Positions 34,223-42,532 of a stretch of DNA of 64,000 bases are shown piece after piece; the stretch's first letter is position 1, and the number at the start of each line of letters is the position of its first letter. The DNA is taken from contig NZ_JAYFUM010000023.1 in the NCBI RefSeq assembly GCF_034929435.1, positions 68,292 through 132,291 of the forward strand. The letters are read 5' to 3'. The notes under the pieces were generated by a model. It searched no databases, was not told where the DNA came from, and saw nothing but the letters and a program-made list of their open reading frames with translations. A program made the position numbers and the translations under genes. Source of the DNA: Arcicella rigui. GTDB taxonomy: Bacteria; Bacteroidota; Bacteroidia; Cytophagales; Spirosomataceae.

Positions 34223-35185
34223 ATGAACTTAGAATTACTAATCGAAAACTTAACCAATCCTGCACTCTTATTTTTTGTGCTGGGTATTATTGCTGTACAA
34301 CTCAAAAGTGATTTAGAAATTCCGCCAAATTCTTCTAAATTCATTTCGCTCTATCTCTTGTTCTCAATTGGTTTCAAGGGCGGGCAAGAGTTGGCTCATA
34401 GCCCATTTAATCTTGAGATTATTTGGGCTTTACTTTTTGGTGTTTTCTTGGCTTGTATCATTCCATTTTACAGTTTCTTTATTCTGAAAAAGAAACTAAG
34501 TATCGAAAACGCAGGAGCAATTTGTGCTGCCTACGGTTCGGTAAGTGCTGTAACTTTTGTAACGGCGGTTTCGTTTTTAGAAATGCAAAATCATACCATG
34601 AATGGCTACATGGTAGCTGTAATGTCGATGATGGAAGCACCAGCCATCATTGTTGGTGTTGTATTGATACGTATTTTTGGAAGTAAAAGCGATACTCCTC
34701 AAGGCTTAAAAACAGTAGTAAAACACTCTTTAACCAACGGTAGCGTACTGCTAATTATCGGGAGTTTAATTATCGGTTTGTTGGCAAGTGAACAGCAAGC
34801 ACAAGGTATTAAACCTTTTACCACAGATATTTTTAAAGGCTTTTTAGCGATTTTCCTTTTAGACATGGGAATTATCAGCGGTAAAAAAATCAGCAATTTT
34901 TATCAATCTGGTTGGTTTACGATTCTGTTTGCTATGGTGATACCTCTTTTTAATGGTTGTTGGGTAGCTATTGCCAGTGGTTTTATTACCCATGAAGTAG
35001 GCAACAGATTTATCTTCGCTATTTTGGCGGCAAGTGCTTCTTACATTGCCGTACCTGCGGCTATGAAAATAGCAGTACCAAAAGCGAACCCCGGTTTGTT
35101 TTTACCAATGGCATTGGCGATTACATTCCCTTTCAATATTACTTTCGGAATGCCTATTTACTTGGCAATTGTAAATCATTTCTAA
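34223..35185 (+). CDS. SbtA-type sodium-dependent bicarbonate transporter
   Basis: The 320-residue protein has about 10 membrane segments and matches SbtA, including PALLFFVLGIIAVQLKSDLE, FSIGFKGGQEL and AYGSVSAVTFVTAV (the two-fold repeat motif). In cyanobacteria SbtA imports bicarbonate with Na+ and is gated by the PII-like protein SbtB; no SbtB gene is seen here. It is the last gene of the icd operon and is followed by a good terminator. Its role in a heterotroph would be to supply bicarbonate for carboxylations and threonylcarbamoylation. Confidence 0.9.
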   Translation: MNLELLIENLTNPALLFFVLGIIAVQLKSDLEIPPNSSKFISLYLLFSIGFKGGQELAHSPFNLEIIWALLFGVFLACIIPFYSFFILKKKLSIENAGAICAAYGSVSAVTFVTAVSFLEMQNHTMNGYMVAVMSMMEAPAIIVGVVLIRIFGSKSDTPQGLKTVVKHSLTNGSVLLIIGSLIIGLLASEQQAQGIKPFTTDIFKGFLAIFLLDMGIISGKKISNFYQSGWFTILFAMVIPLFNGCWVAIASGFITHEVGNRFIFAILAASASYIAVPAAMKIAVPKANPGLFLPMALAITFPFNITFGMPIYLAIVNHF

Positions 35186-35205
35186 AAGCACCTATAAACC
35201 TATTT

Positions 35206-35239
35206 GCCTTCGCCGACGATTGTTTGCGAAGGCTTTTTT
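35206..35239 (+). terminator. Terminator of the icd-sbtA operon
   Basis: GCCTTCGC (35206-35213) pairs with GCGAAGGC (35226-35233) and six T residues follow directly. It is 20 bases past the sbtA stop codon. Confidence 0.85.
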
Positions 35240-35304
35240 GTGTAAATACATTAATCAAGCTATATTTATACTTCGTTCAAGCTAAATATTTTAATAGACA
35301 TTTG

Positions 35305-35940
35305 ATGCAAGTAGAGTTGAGGTTTCTTCAAGAAAAGTTTAGTAACATTTTTGAAAATGAATTATTGAAAGAACTTTCCCAAATCGGGAATTATATGACA
35401 ATTGAGGAAGGTCATGTATTGATGCGACCGGGCGGATATATTCGCTCTGTTCCGATTATCCTTAATGGTTCAATCAAAATTCTACGAACCGACAAAGAAG
35501 GAAAGGAAGCACTATTGTATTATATCGGCGATACCGACTCTTGTGCGATGTCGCTTACTTGCTGTTTAGATAGAAAAACAAGTGAAATTACAGCCATTGC
35601 CGAAGAAAGAACCACTTTAATAACGATACCTGTCGAGAAAGTAGAAGAATGGATAAGTAAATATTCATCTTGGAAAAACTTCGTTTTTGCTACCTATCAA
35701 AAGCGTTTTGAAGACCTATTAGCCGTTATCGACGACGTAGTTTTTCATAAATTAGACGAACGACTCATCAACTTACTCCAACGCAAAGCCAAACAAAGCG
35801 GCAACACAATTTTCAATATTACCCACGAAGAATTAGCCAACGAACTGGCAACTTCCCGAGAAGTAATATCCAGACTATTGAAACAATTAGAAAAAATAGA
35901 TAAGGTAAAGCTTTCCAGAAATAAGGTGGAGTTGTTGTAG
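35305..35940 (+). CDS. Crp/Fnr family transcriptional regulator
   Basis: The ATG at 35305 gives 211 residues; a longer frame from 35224 runs through the terminator before it and is rejected. Residues about 20-110 form the cyclic-nucleotide-binding-type barrel (GGYIRSVPIILNGSIKIL). Residues 150-205 form the Crp HTH (ITHEELANELATSREVISRLLKQL). No cysteine set for an Fe-S cluster is seen, although CAMSLTCC lies in the barrel, as in many Bacteroidota members that sense redox or NO through unknown means. The target is unknown. Confidence 0.9.
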   Translation: MQVELRFLQEKFSNIFENELLKELSQIGNYMTIEEGHVLMRPGGYIRSVPIILNGSIKILRTDKEGKEALLYYIGDTDSCAMSLTCCLDRKTSEITAIAEERTTLITIPVEKVEEWISKYSSWKNFVFATYQKRFEDLLAVIDDVVFHKLDERLINLLQRKAKQSGNTIFNITHEELANELATSREVISRLLKQLEKIDKVKLSRNKVELL

Positions 35941-35968
35941 AGAGAGTATATTTATTCCAATTTTTACC

Positions 35969-36015
35969 ATTAATCCTGCAAATTTAAAATTTTACTTTCA
36001 ATTTGCAGGGTTAAT
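35969..36015. repeat. Imperfect hairpin related to the 28-bp inverted repeat
   Basis: ATTAATCCTGCAAAT (35969-35983) pairs with ATTTGCAGGGTTAAT (36001-36015) with one mismatch. The arm sequence AATCCTGCAAATTTAAA recurs in the perfect inverted repeat at 38309-38369. It may also end the crp transcript. Confidence 0.65.
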
Positions 36016-36142
36016 CGTGATGAAGGAGCGTATTTCTACAAATTTGAAATTTGGATGGAAAACAATTCAGAAAGAAATTCTTGAAAAATAGAACATAAAA
36101 TGAATTTATAATTGATGCAAGTAAGAACAGAATTAACCTACA

Positions 36143-36754
36143 ATGCTGAAAATGAATTATGTTTTAGTCAAATGCCATATATTACGAAGGATAATACAAA
36201 TACTTCTCCAATGGCTAATGCTTTTAATGATTAATGCTATTTCTTTAGCGTGTCAAATTGAAAAAAAACCTGATTTACAGATTGATTTACATGGTCACCA
36301 ATTCAACTTATACATTGATAATGATACTTTAGGAGAGTTAAGAGATGCTAACAATCGTTTATTGGAAAAAGGGAAATGCTCAATTGTTAATGCAAAGTCT
36401 AAAATTTTTATTGAGGTTTTCAGTAAGGAAGTTATTTGTTATGATAAAGAAAAAAAAGTAGTATTATCAGCGTTTTCTCTACAAGAAAGATTTAGCACAA
36501 TAGCAGAGCTAAAGCCATTAAATAAAGACTTTGTTATGTTAATATCTCCTGAGAAGATGTACATATATGATGACAAACTCAAAATTAGAATGTCTCCTCT
36601 GGATAGTATATTTAACAGAAATAGAAAGTTGAAATTCACATCCATTCAAAAATGGACTTATTCAATTTTAGGAGAGGATAGAATAAAAATATTTATTCCA
36701 CAAATTAATGGAAGTACTTTTATAGAAACAATTAGTCTAAAATCATTAAAATAA
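36143..36754 (+). CDS. Hypothetical lipoprotein
   Basis: A 203-residue protein. A hydrophobic stretch ends in a lipobox-like ISLAC (Cys at about 37), followed by a charged, beta-rich domain (QIDLHGHQFNLYIDNDTLG). An ATG at 36152 would shorten the leader by three residues. I recognise no family. The gene is alone between repeats and is more AT-rich than the operons to its left, which suggests recent arrival. Confidence 0.65.
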   Translation: MLKMNYVLVKCHILRRIIQILLQWLMLLMINAISLACQIEKKPDLQIDLHGHQFNLYIDNDTLGELRDANNRLLEKGKCSIVNAKSKIFIEVFSKEVICYDKEKKVVLSAFSLQERFSTIAELKPLNKDFVMLISPEKMYIYDDKLKIRMSPLDSIFNRNRKLKFTSIQKWTYSILGEDRIKIFIPQINGSTFIETISLKSLK

Positions 36755-36856
36755 TAAGCTTAATTTTCATTATTCCTGTGTTTTCCCTCAACACTTTTTT
36801 TAAGAGTAAATTTGAAATTTGATATGATTTCATAGCTTTACAAACTTTAAGGAATA
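36753..36856. repeat. Direct repeat of about 100 bp, copy 1
   Basis: AATAAGCTTAATTTTCATTA onward to TAAGAGTAAATTTGAA is repeated with a few changes at 37752-37814. Similarity continues more weakly to the 'ttacaaactttaaggaatag' segment (second copy 37831-37850). The copies follow the two lipoprotein genes, which suggests local duplication. Confidence 0.7.
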
Positions 36857-36895
36857 GGGGATAAATATCATCATAAAGTTAAATCAATCCTACAA

Positions 36896-37462
36896 ATGAG
36901 AAAAACCATAATATTTTTTGTGCTTGCTTGTTTACCGATTTTGATAATTTTAAGTTGTAAAACAGATAAACAGACAAGTCAAAATACAACTAAACAATTG
37001 TATGACAGTGTTGTAGTCTATCTCTATGATGGTTTTATGGGGCAAGAAATTGTAGATTCAACAAGGCACTTAGATTCAACGGTTGTAACTCAATTAAATT
37101 TGAATAGCTCTCAGATAACGGAATTATCTGCACTAATTAGCCAAAAAAGGTTAGCAAAAAGTGATTCTCTTTGTGAAGAGGCAGCTTGTTGTTCACCTCA
37201 TCACGGTATAGTTTTTTATAAAAACCAAAAGCCCAGCCAGTGGATGAGTATATGTTTTGACTGTAATTGTATGAATTCAACCATTCAAACAGAAATTTGT
37301 CCAACATATTTAGTTGATTTTTTTAAAAGCTTACATCTGAAAGTAGGGAATAAAGAATTGATTCCCGAACACTTTGGAATGTTTGACCCACAGGGTGATA
37401 TACGGAAAATCAATAGAGCAAAATATGGTAGCTCGTATGATTCACTTAGACATAATTTGTGA
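36896..37462 (+). CDS. Hypothetical lipoprotein
   Basis: A 188-residue protein with a clear type II signal: a hydrophobic core, then LIILSC (Cys at about 22). The mature part contains EEAACCSPHHGIVFY and CFDCNCMN, a cysteine- and histidine-rich middle that could bind a metal or form disulfides. I do not recognise a family. It stands alone between two copies of a 100-bp repeat. Confidence 0.68.
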   Translation: MRKTIIFFVLACLPILIILSCKTDKQTSQNTTKQLYDSVVVYLYDGFMGQEIVDSTRHLDSTVVTQLNLNSSQITELSALISQKRLAKSDSLCEEAACCSPHHGIVFYKNQKPSQWMSICFDCNCMNSTIQTEICPTYLVDFFKSLHLKVGNKELIPEHFGMFDPQGDIRKINRAKYGSSYDSLRHNL

Positions 37463-37473
37463 TTTTATAGATT

Positions 37474-37662
37474 GCCCTCGCTTGGCGTAGTTTTAAACTA
37501 CGTCAGAGTGTCATGCCTTCTTAGAAGGCGACACATAGTAAACAGCAGTTAGTGGTATATGAAGTACACAACTTGGGAATGATTATAAAATGCTTTGCAT
37601 TTTTGCAATGTAACATTGCAGTACACACTGACGTAGTGAAAAACACTTCGCCAAGAGAGAGC
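37474..37662. mobile_element. MITE-like palindromic element
   Basis: About 190 bp with imperfect terminal inverted repeats. The left end is GCCCTCGCTTGGCGTAGTTT followed by AAACTACGTCAGAGTGT. The right end read in reverse is GCTCTCTCTTGGCGAAGTGT followed by CACTACGTCAGTGTGT. The interior holds further small palindromes (GCCTTCTTAGAAGGC, AAATGCTTTGCATTT, GCAATGTAACATTGC). No frame inside is coding. Its left end resembles the elements at 47350 and 47710. Confidence 0.65.
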
Positions 37663-37751
37663 ATACATTTTAAAGCTGAAGCTTATTTGTGCCAATAGTA
37701 CAATAAAGAGTAGTTTTTTCATGGTATTTGATTTAGTTACTTAATCAATAT

Positions 37752-37850
37752 AATAAGCTTAATTTTCATCATTTCTGTGTTTCCCCTCACACTTTTTCTA
37801 AGAGTAAATTTGAACTCTCTGACTCTATTTTTACAGACTTCAAGGAGTAG
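37752..37850. repeat. Direct repeat of about 100 bp, copy 2
   Basis: Second copy of the repeat at 36753-36856. Its right end overlaps the last codons of the convergent minus-strand gene. Confidence 0.68.
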
Positions 37851-38277
37851 AATGATTAAAAGAGGGGGTTCTGTCTAAATCTTGTGCGGTTGTCCAAATA
37901 GGTATTGCTTTGATATTTTGTACAAAGCTTGTGGCCCAAAAACTAATTTCACCGACATCTGTTTCAATAGTATAAAACCATTCTATGGTTCCAAAAGGTG
38001 TTTTCCTTTCATTTATTCGTAAAATTTGATGAATAATGATGCTTTGAGTATCCCTAAAATCAATCTTTATTGATGTGTTTGAAATATTTTCAAAATCAAG
38101 CGTCGATGGTGCTACTAAAAATGAATCCAATGTTTCAGACCATTCAAAAATATAATCTATATCAAATGAAAGTCTAAACCTTTGTGTATCGAAAATTATT
38201 CCATATAAGCGGTTATCGTGCCAGCCCATATTTTCAAAGTCTTCATCAGTCCAGATTAACTTTATAGTTTCATACAT
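37840..38277 (-). CDS. Hypothetical protein with an early WHDN motif
   Basis: A 145-residue soluble protein with no signal peptide. The beginning, WTDEDFENMGWHDNRLYGIIFD, recalls a group of small proteins found singly in many Bacteroidota and Gammaproteobacteria, for which I know no function. The pattern of alternating beta strands and tryptophans (EWFYTIETDVGEISFWATSF) suggests a beta sandwich. It is divergent from the DUF4143 ATPase; its 3' end lies in a duplicated segment. Confidence 0.65.
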   Translation of the reverse strand: MYETIKLIWTDEDFENMGWHDNRLYGIIFDTQRFRLSFDIDYIFEWSETLDSFLVAPSTLDFENISNTSIKIDFRDTQSIIIHQILRINERKTPFGTIEWFYTIETDVGEISFWATSFVQNIKAIPIWTTAQDLDRTPSFNHSTP

Positions 38278-38308
38278 TGGTTACACGATTTTTTGTTTTT
38301 ACATACTA

Positions 38309-38369
38309 TTTCACAATTAATCCTGCAAATTTAAAATAAATTTTTAAATTTGCAGGATTAATTGTGAAA
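38309..38369. repeat. Perfect 28-bp inverted repeat, 5-nt loop
   Basis: The arms are 38309-38336 and 38342-38369, exact reverse complements around TAAAT. Each arm contains ACAATTAATCCTGCAAATTT. The right arm ends two bases before the ATG of the DUF4143 ATPase. In mRNA the stem would hide the start region, so it may control translation; as DNA it could be an operator. Confidence 0.85.
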
Positions 38370-38371
38370 AT

Positions 38372-39556
38372 ATGATACATAGAGAACTTAGTTCCGAATT
38401 ACTTTTTAGAGTAAATCACTTTCCTGTGGCTGCTATTTTAGGCCCACGACAAGTAGGGAAAACAACTTTAGTAAAAGCTATTCAGCAAGAATTGCCCAAA
38501 GAAAGTATCTATTTTGATTTAGAAATTCCTTCTGATTTGGCAAAATTTTCAGCAGATGCAGAAATATTTCTCAAGAATTTATACAGTCAAACTGTTATTT
38601 TAGACGAAATCCATCGTTTACCGAATATCTTCGTTTTGTTGCGTGGATTGATTGACCAACAGCGAGAAGCTGGGCGTTTTATTTTATTGGGTTCGGCTTC
38701 GCCAGATTTACTGAGGAATACAGCGGAATCTTTGGCTGGTCGTATCTCCTATTTGGAAATGCACCCTTTACATTATCGAGAAATTGCCCCCCAAAATTAT
38801 CAAAAACATTGGCTTTGGGGTGGTTTTCCTGCGGTGTATATGGCTGAAAATGATAAAATAAAAAGCCTTTGGTTGAATGATTTTTTGATGAGTTATCTCG
38901 AACGAGATTTACCCCAATTGGGTCTTTCTGTTTCGCCTTTATTGATGCGTCGTTTGTTGATGATGCTTGCAAGTATGCAAGGAGGCATTTTAAATTACTC
39001 TACTTTAGCCAATTCACTTGGCGTTAGTCAGCCAACGGTAAAAAATGCCATAGATTTTCTTGAACAAGCTTTTTTAATCAGAAGGTTACAGCCTTATTTT
39101 ACCAATATAGGAAAGCGTTTGGTAAAAAGCCCTAAAATTTATATTCGTGATAGTGGACTTTTGCATCATTTACTAAGTATTAAAACATTTGAAAACCTTC
39201 TTGGACATATTGTAGCTGGTGGCTCTTGGGAAGGCTATATCATTCAGGAAATAATCAGCATGTTGCCACAGGACTCACTGCTTTTTTATTATCGTTCGCA
39301 AGATGGTGCTGAACTTGATTTGGTGATAGAACAAGGTATGTGTATCAAGCTTGCGATTGAGATTAAACTGTCAGATTCGCCCGTACTTTCAAGAGGAAAT
39401 AGTGTATCACTCCAAGATGTTGGGAATCCTCCATTGTTGGTAGTTACGCCTTCTGCTCAAGATTACCAATTAAGACCCAACGTATGGGTTTGTTCGGTGG
39501 TTACTTTGGCAGAAAACTTAACAAAATTTGACTTGAATGTCTTTGCTTTGATTTAG
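38372..39556 (+). CDS. ATP-binding protein, AAA_14 plus DUF4143
   Basis: The 394-residue protein has an AAA+ core with Walker A GPRQVGKTT (about 24-32), Walker B TVILDEIHRLP and a sensor region LLGSASPDLL. A DUF4143 domain (about 190-340) follows, and near the C-terminus there is a nuclease-like DGAELDLVIE...KLAIEIKLS pattern (E-D-ExK) of the PD-(D/E)XK type. Such proteins are abundant, mobile and poorly understood. The gene is preceded by a 28-bp perfect inverted repeat. A broken relative of its 5' end is found at 47680. Confidence 0.9.
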   Translation: MIHRELSSELLFRVNHFPVAAILGPRQVGKTTLVKAIQQELPKESIYFDLEIPSDLAKFSADAEIFLKNLYSQTVILDEIHRLPNIFVLLRGLIDQQREAGRFILLGSASPDLLRNTAESLAGRISYLEMHPLHYREIAPQNYQKHWLWGGFPAVYMAENDKIKSLWLNDFLMSYLERDLPQLGLSVSPLLMRRLLMMLASMQGGILNYSTLANSLGVSQPTVKNAIDFLEQAFLIRRLQPYFTNIGKRLVKSPKIYIRDSGLLHHLLSIKTFENLLGHIVAGGSWEGYIIQEIISMLPQDSLLFYYRSQDGAELDLVIEQGMCIKLAIEIKLSDSPVLSRGNSVSLQDVGNPPLLVVTPSAQDYQLRPNVWVCSVVTLAENLTKFDLNVFALI

Positions 39557-39670
39557 ATTCATATTTACCTGTTTGTAAAATAATTAATTACTGTGAACTA
39601 AATTTCCCTATACTTTTAAATACTGAAAATCTTTGAAATTTTAATATTCTAAATTTGACATTCATCAAGA

Positions 39671-40348
39671 TTAGTAGCTTTTATTGATATTGACCTCATT
39701 CAATATATCATTGAGGTTTGCGTTTCGTTTGTTCATAAAAATATCGTTGTGAAAGAAGTCTAATTTTTTGAGTAAATAAGAAAGAGTATTGATTTCAGGG
39801 TTGGTCAGGTTACCAACCACTATTTTGGAAACCTTCGCCATTTCGGGTAATACCTTTTCCAACTCTTCTTTGCCTTGGGGCGTTATAATAACTCTTATAC
39901 TACGTTTGTCGTTTTTATCTGAAAATTCTTGTATTAAATTTTGATTAATAAGACGTTTAATCACATCAACACCAGAGGTTTTTTCCATTATTTGTTTATT
40001 TACTAATTCGGTTTTGGTAAGACTATCGTGTGTCATTAAAGTTATTAGAAAAGCAAATTCATCAACCGTCTGTATTGAGCTATTCTGTAATGCTTTTTTG
40101 ATATAACCTTTGGCATAGCGAAACAATAGGGTAATTAAAATGCTCACATCGCTATTGCTTTCTTCTCTGATTGTTTGAATTTGCCTCTCTTGCTCACCCT
40201 CAATTTTCCTCATAGCTGTTTTCTCTACCCCGACACTTGCATTGAGATAGCCTATAAAATCTTTAAGTGTATATGTCTTATCTGACTGATAATCAGCACT
40301 AAACTGACTCAGATGTTCAATTATTTCTATCAAAATATCCTTTTTCAT
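39671..40348 (-). CDS. MarR family transcriptional regulator
   Basis: The 225-residue protein has a MarR-type winged helix in its middle (DEFAFLITLMTHDSLTKTELVNKQIMEKTSGVDVIKRLINQNLI, wing FSDKNDKRSIRVIITPQGK). The N- and C-terminal helices for dimerisation are longer than in standard MarR proteins of 140-160 residues. It is read divergently from the exporter operon, and a palindrome lies in the space between. It probably represses the operon until a small hydrophobic compound binds. Confidence 0.85.
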   Translation of the reverse strand: MKKDILIEIIEHLSQFSADYQSDKTYTLKDFIGYLNASVGVEKTAMRKIEGEQERQIQTIREESNSDVSILITLLFRYAKGYIKKALQNSSIQTVDEFAFLITLMTHDSLTKTELVNKQIMEKTSGVDVIKRLINQNLIQEFSDKNDKRSIRVIITPQGKEELEKVLPEMAKVSKIVVGNLTNPEINTLSYLLKKLDFFHNDIFMNKRNANLNDILNEVNINKSY

Positions 40349-40385
40349 TTCTTTACAATTATTTGGATTACATACAAAAATAAAA

Positions 40386-40442
40386 AATATAATACGAAAA
40401 CGTAATTATATTTTGCAAAATAAAATGTTTTCGTATTATATT
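40386..40442. promoter_or_regulatory. Inverted-repeat operator of the MarR regulator
   Basis: AATATAATACGAAAAC (40386-40401) and GTTTTCGTATTATATT (40427-40442) are perfect 16-bp inverted repeats 25 bases apart. A further ACGAAAACGTA occurs at 40458-40468, near the start of the DUF6268 gene. The arrangement fits repression of both divergent genes. Confidence 0.75.
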
Positions 40443-40472
40443 TGCAAAAAAAAAAAACGAAAACGTACTAAA

Positions 40473-41372
40473 ATGTGTAAATTAAAAACACTAAAATTAG
40501 TAGTAATACTGATAATAAGTATAAATTCTTTGAGGGCTCAAAATAGGAATGATAAACTCTATTTCTATTATGAATACTCCCCCAAAACAAACTTAAGAGA
40601 TACTGTTGGGTACAGCCAATTGAGTCAAATTTATGACATACAAATAGGTGTACCACCTATACAATTAGGTAAGAGACTCAAATGGATAAATGTTGTTAAT
40701 ATCAAAACATCTAATTATTCTTTGGAAAAACTTCCAGAACAATATAAAAAAGCCGTATCAACATTATTTGAAGGACAGTACGGAATGGTTTTCATTTACG
40801 ATTTTATAAACCCTAAGTGGTCTGTTTTAGTCTCCCCACGCTTTATTATACGCAGTAGTTTATCGGCTATCGAATTTGAAAAATCACTTTTCCCAAGTGG
40901 CATTTTGATAATCAACTATAATGCAGACGCAAGAAAAAGATTGGTTTGGTCTTTTGGTTTTGCTTATGCGAATGATTTTAATAAAAATGTTCTGATACCT
41001 ATTGCGGGGTTAAGTTACCAAGACGAGAAATTCTGTATTGAGGTAGCATACCCTCGCATTAATTTTCTCTATAAACCAAAGCCAAAAATTGAATGGGGAA
41101 TAACTGCCTCTGCGATAGGTGGTATTTACCATATCCCAAACTTGTCTTTAGCCAATAATACTATTGCTAACTACACTCGAACTGTTACAGTTCAAGCAGG
41201 GCATACTTTTAATTATTTATTCACTAAGAGACTGATTATCAACTCTTGCATTGGATATTCATTTATTCGGAATTACGATTTGATGAATGATGACTTTAAG
41301 CCAATAGATAATGCAAAGTTAGACTTAAAGCAAGCTATTTTTATTAGAACAGGACTTAGTTTTAGAATATAA
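40473..41372 (+). CDS. DUF6268-like outer-membrane beta-barrel protein
   Basis: The ATG at 40473 gives 299 residues and a signal peptide ending LRAQ; a longer frame from 40413 would run through the operator. The mature protein has alternating amphipathic strands (WSVLVSPRFIIRSSL, RLVWSFGFAYANDF) and ends LSFRI, an aromatic/hydrophobic barrel end. It resembles DUF6268 proteins and is probably in the outer membrane. First gene of the MarR-controlled exporter operon, 12 bases before the ATPase gene. Confidence 0.75.
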   Translation: MCKLKTLKLVVILIISINSLRAQNRNDKLYFYYEYSPKTNLRDTVGYSQLSQIYDIQIGVPPIQLGKRLKWINVVNIKTSNYSLEKLPEQYKKAVSTLFEGQYGMVFIYDFINPKWSVLVSPRFIIRSSLSAIEFEKSLFPSGILIINYNADARKRLVWSFGFAYANDFNKNVLIPIAGLSYQDEKFCIEVAYPRINFLYKPKPKIEWGITASAIGGIYHIPNLSLANNTIANYTRTVTVQAGHTFNYLFTKRLIINSCIGYSFIRNYDLMNDDFKPIDNAKLDLKQAIFIRTGLSFRI

Positions 41373-41384
41373 ACTTAAAATCAG

Positions 41385-42083
41385 ATGGAAATTGTAGCCA
41401 GCGTAACCAACGCCTCTAAACAATATAAAACAGGTGACACTGTTATTACAGCCCTGCAACCTACTACTTGCGAGTTCAAGAAAAATGAACTTACGCTTAT
41501 TATAGGGCCTTCAGGTTCAGGTAAAACGACATTACTTTCTTTATTAGGTTGTGTGATTTTCCCTACAAGAGGAGAAGTAACGATTTGTAATCAGCGTATC
41601 GACGGGTTGAAACAAAAGGAGCTTGCCAATGTTCGACTCAAAAATATTGGCTTTGTGTTTCAGAGTTTTAATTTGTTAGCTCCGCTCAATGCTTTAGAAA
41701 ACGTTATGCAGCCTTTGTTGCTTTTAGGAATTTCCTCAAAAGAAGCCAAGCAACGAGCAGAAGAGGCACTTCGAAAAGTAAACATGGAAAACCGCATGTT
41801 AAACCTCCCCAAAATGCTCAGTGGTGGGCAACAACAACGAGTGGCCATTGCCAGAGCTCTGGTTACAAATCCATCTTTGATGCTTTGTGATGAACCTACT
41901 GCTGCATTAGATATTAAAAGCGTAGCTGTAGTAATGGAAGAACTCAAAGTGCTTTCGACTACAGGTAAATCGGTGGCAGTAGTAACACATGATTTACGGT
42001 TGAAGCAATTTGCAGACAGAATTATTTATGTAAACAACGGAGTAGCTTCTGAAAACCCCACCGAAGAAGAACTTTTCCACTAA
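41385..42083 (+). CDS. ABC transporter ATP-binding protein (MacB/LolD/DevA type)
   Basis: The 232-residue ATPase has Walker A GPSGSGKTT (41-49), a Q-loop (FVFQSFNLLAPL), the signature LSGGQQQRVAIARAL and Walker B LMLCDEPTAALD. It belongs to the MacB/LolD/DevA group that powers FtsX-like permeases by mechanotransmission. The permease, adaptor and outer-membrane channel follow in the same operon. Confidence 0.93.
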   Translation: MEIVASVTNASKQYKTGDTVITALQPTTCEFKKNELTLIIGPSGSGKTTLLSLLGCVIFPTRGEVTICNQRIDGLKQKELANVRLKNIGFVFQSFNLLAPLNALENVMQPLLLLGISSKEAKQRAEEALRKVNMENRMLNLPKMLSGGQQQRVAIARALVTNPSLMLCDEPTAALDIKSVAVVMEELKVLSTTGKSVAVVTHDLRLKQFADRIIYVNNGVASENPTEEELFH

Positions 42084-42101
42084 ATTTAATTTCAATAAAA
42101 C

Positions 42102-42530
42102 ATGAAAACAATCGTCTTTTATTTATTTCTCGTTGGCTTTTCCCAAGCCGTACAAGCTCAAAGTACTGAATTGACCGTAGAAATCAAAGGGCTAAAATCT
42201 GATGTAGGAAAATGTTTGGTTTCGATTTTCAAAAACAAGAGTGGCTTTCCGACCGACGTAAAAACTGCCATGAAAACTATCACTGCGACTATCAAAGATG
42301 GTAAATGTACTGCTGTTTTCCCTAATGTAGCAACAGGAGAATATGCTGTGGCGGTAGTGCATGATGAAAATGGAAATGGTAAAATGGATACAAATTTTAT
42401 AGGCATACCCAAAGAAGGTATTGGTACTTCAAATGATGTAAAAAGTCGTTTCGGTCCTCCAAGTTATGAGGTTTCAAAATTTCAATTTGGTATAATCAAA
42501 TCTATTAGTATCAACATTCAATATCTATAA
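42102..42530 (+). CDS. DUF2141 domain protein (secreted)
   Basis: A signal peptide (ending VQAQ) precedes a DUF2141 domain of about 120 residues: LTVEIKGLKSDVGKCLVSIF, VFPNVATGEYAVAVVHDENG, GNGKMDTNFIGIPKEGIGTS, all hallmarks of the family. The fold is a small beta sandwich. Its D/N-rich loop (DENGNGKMDTN) could bind calcium. Its occurrence inside an ABC exporter operon is unusual and suggests a periplasmic accessory. Confidence 0.88.
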   Translation: MKTIVFYLFLVGFSQAVQAQSTELTVEIKGLKSDVGKCLVSIFKNKSGFPTDVKTAMKTITATIKDGKCTAVFPNVATGEYAVAVVHDENGNGKMDTNFIGIPKEGIGTSNDVKSRFGPPSYEVSKFQFGIIKSISINIQYL

Positions 42531-42532
42531 CC

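Noticed and set aside
38372..39556. DUF4143 ATPase as part of a toxin-antitoxin or defence system with the minus-strand hypothetical gene
   Set aside because: The two genes are divergent, separated by a hairpin, and no known toxin, antitoxin or nuclease partner is adjacent; the evidence is too thin.
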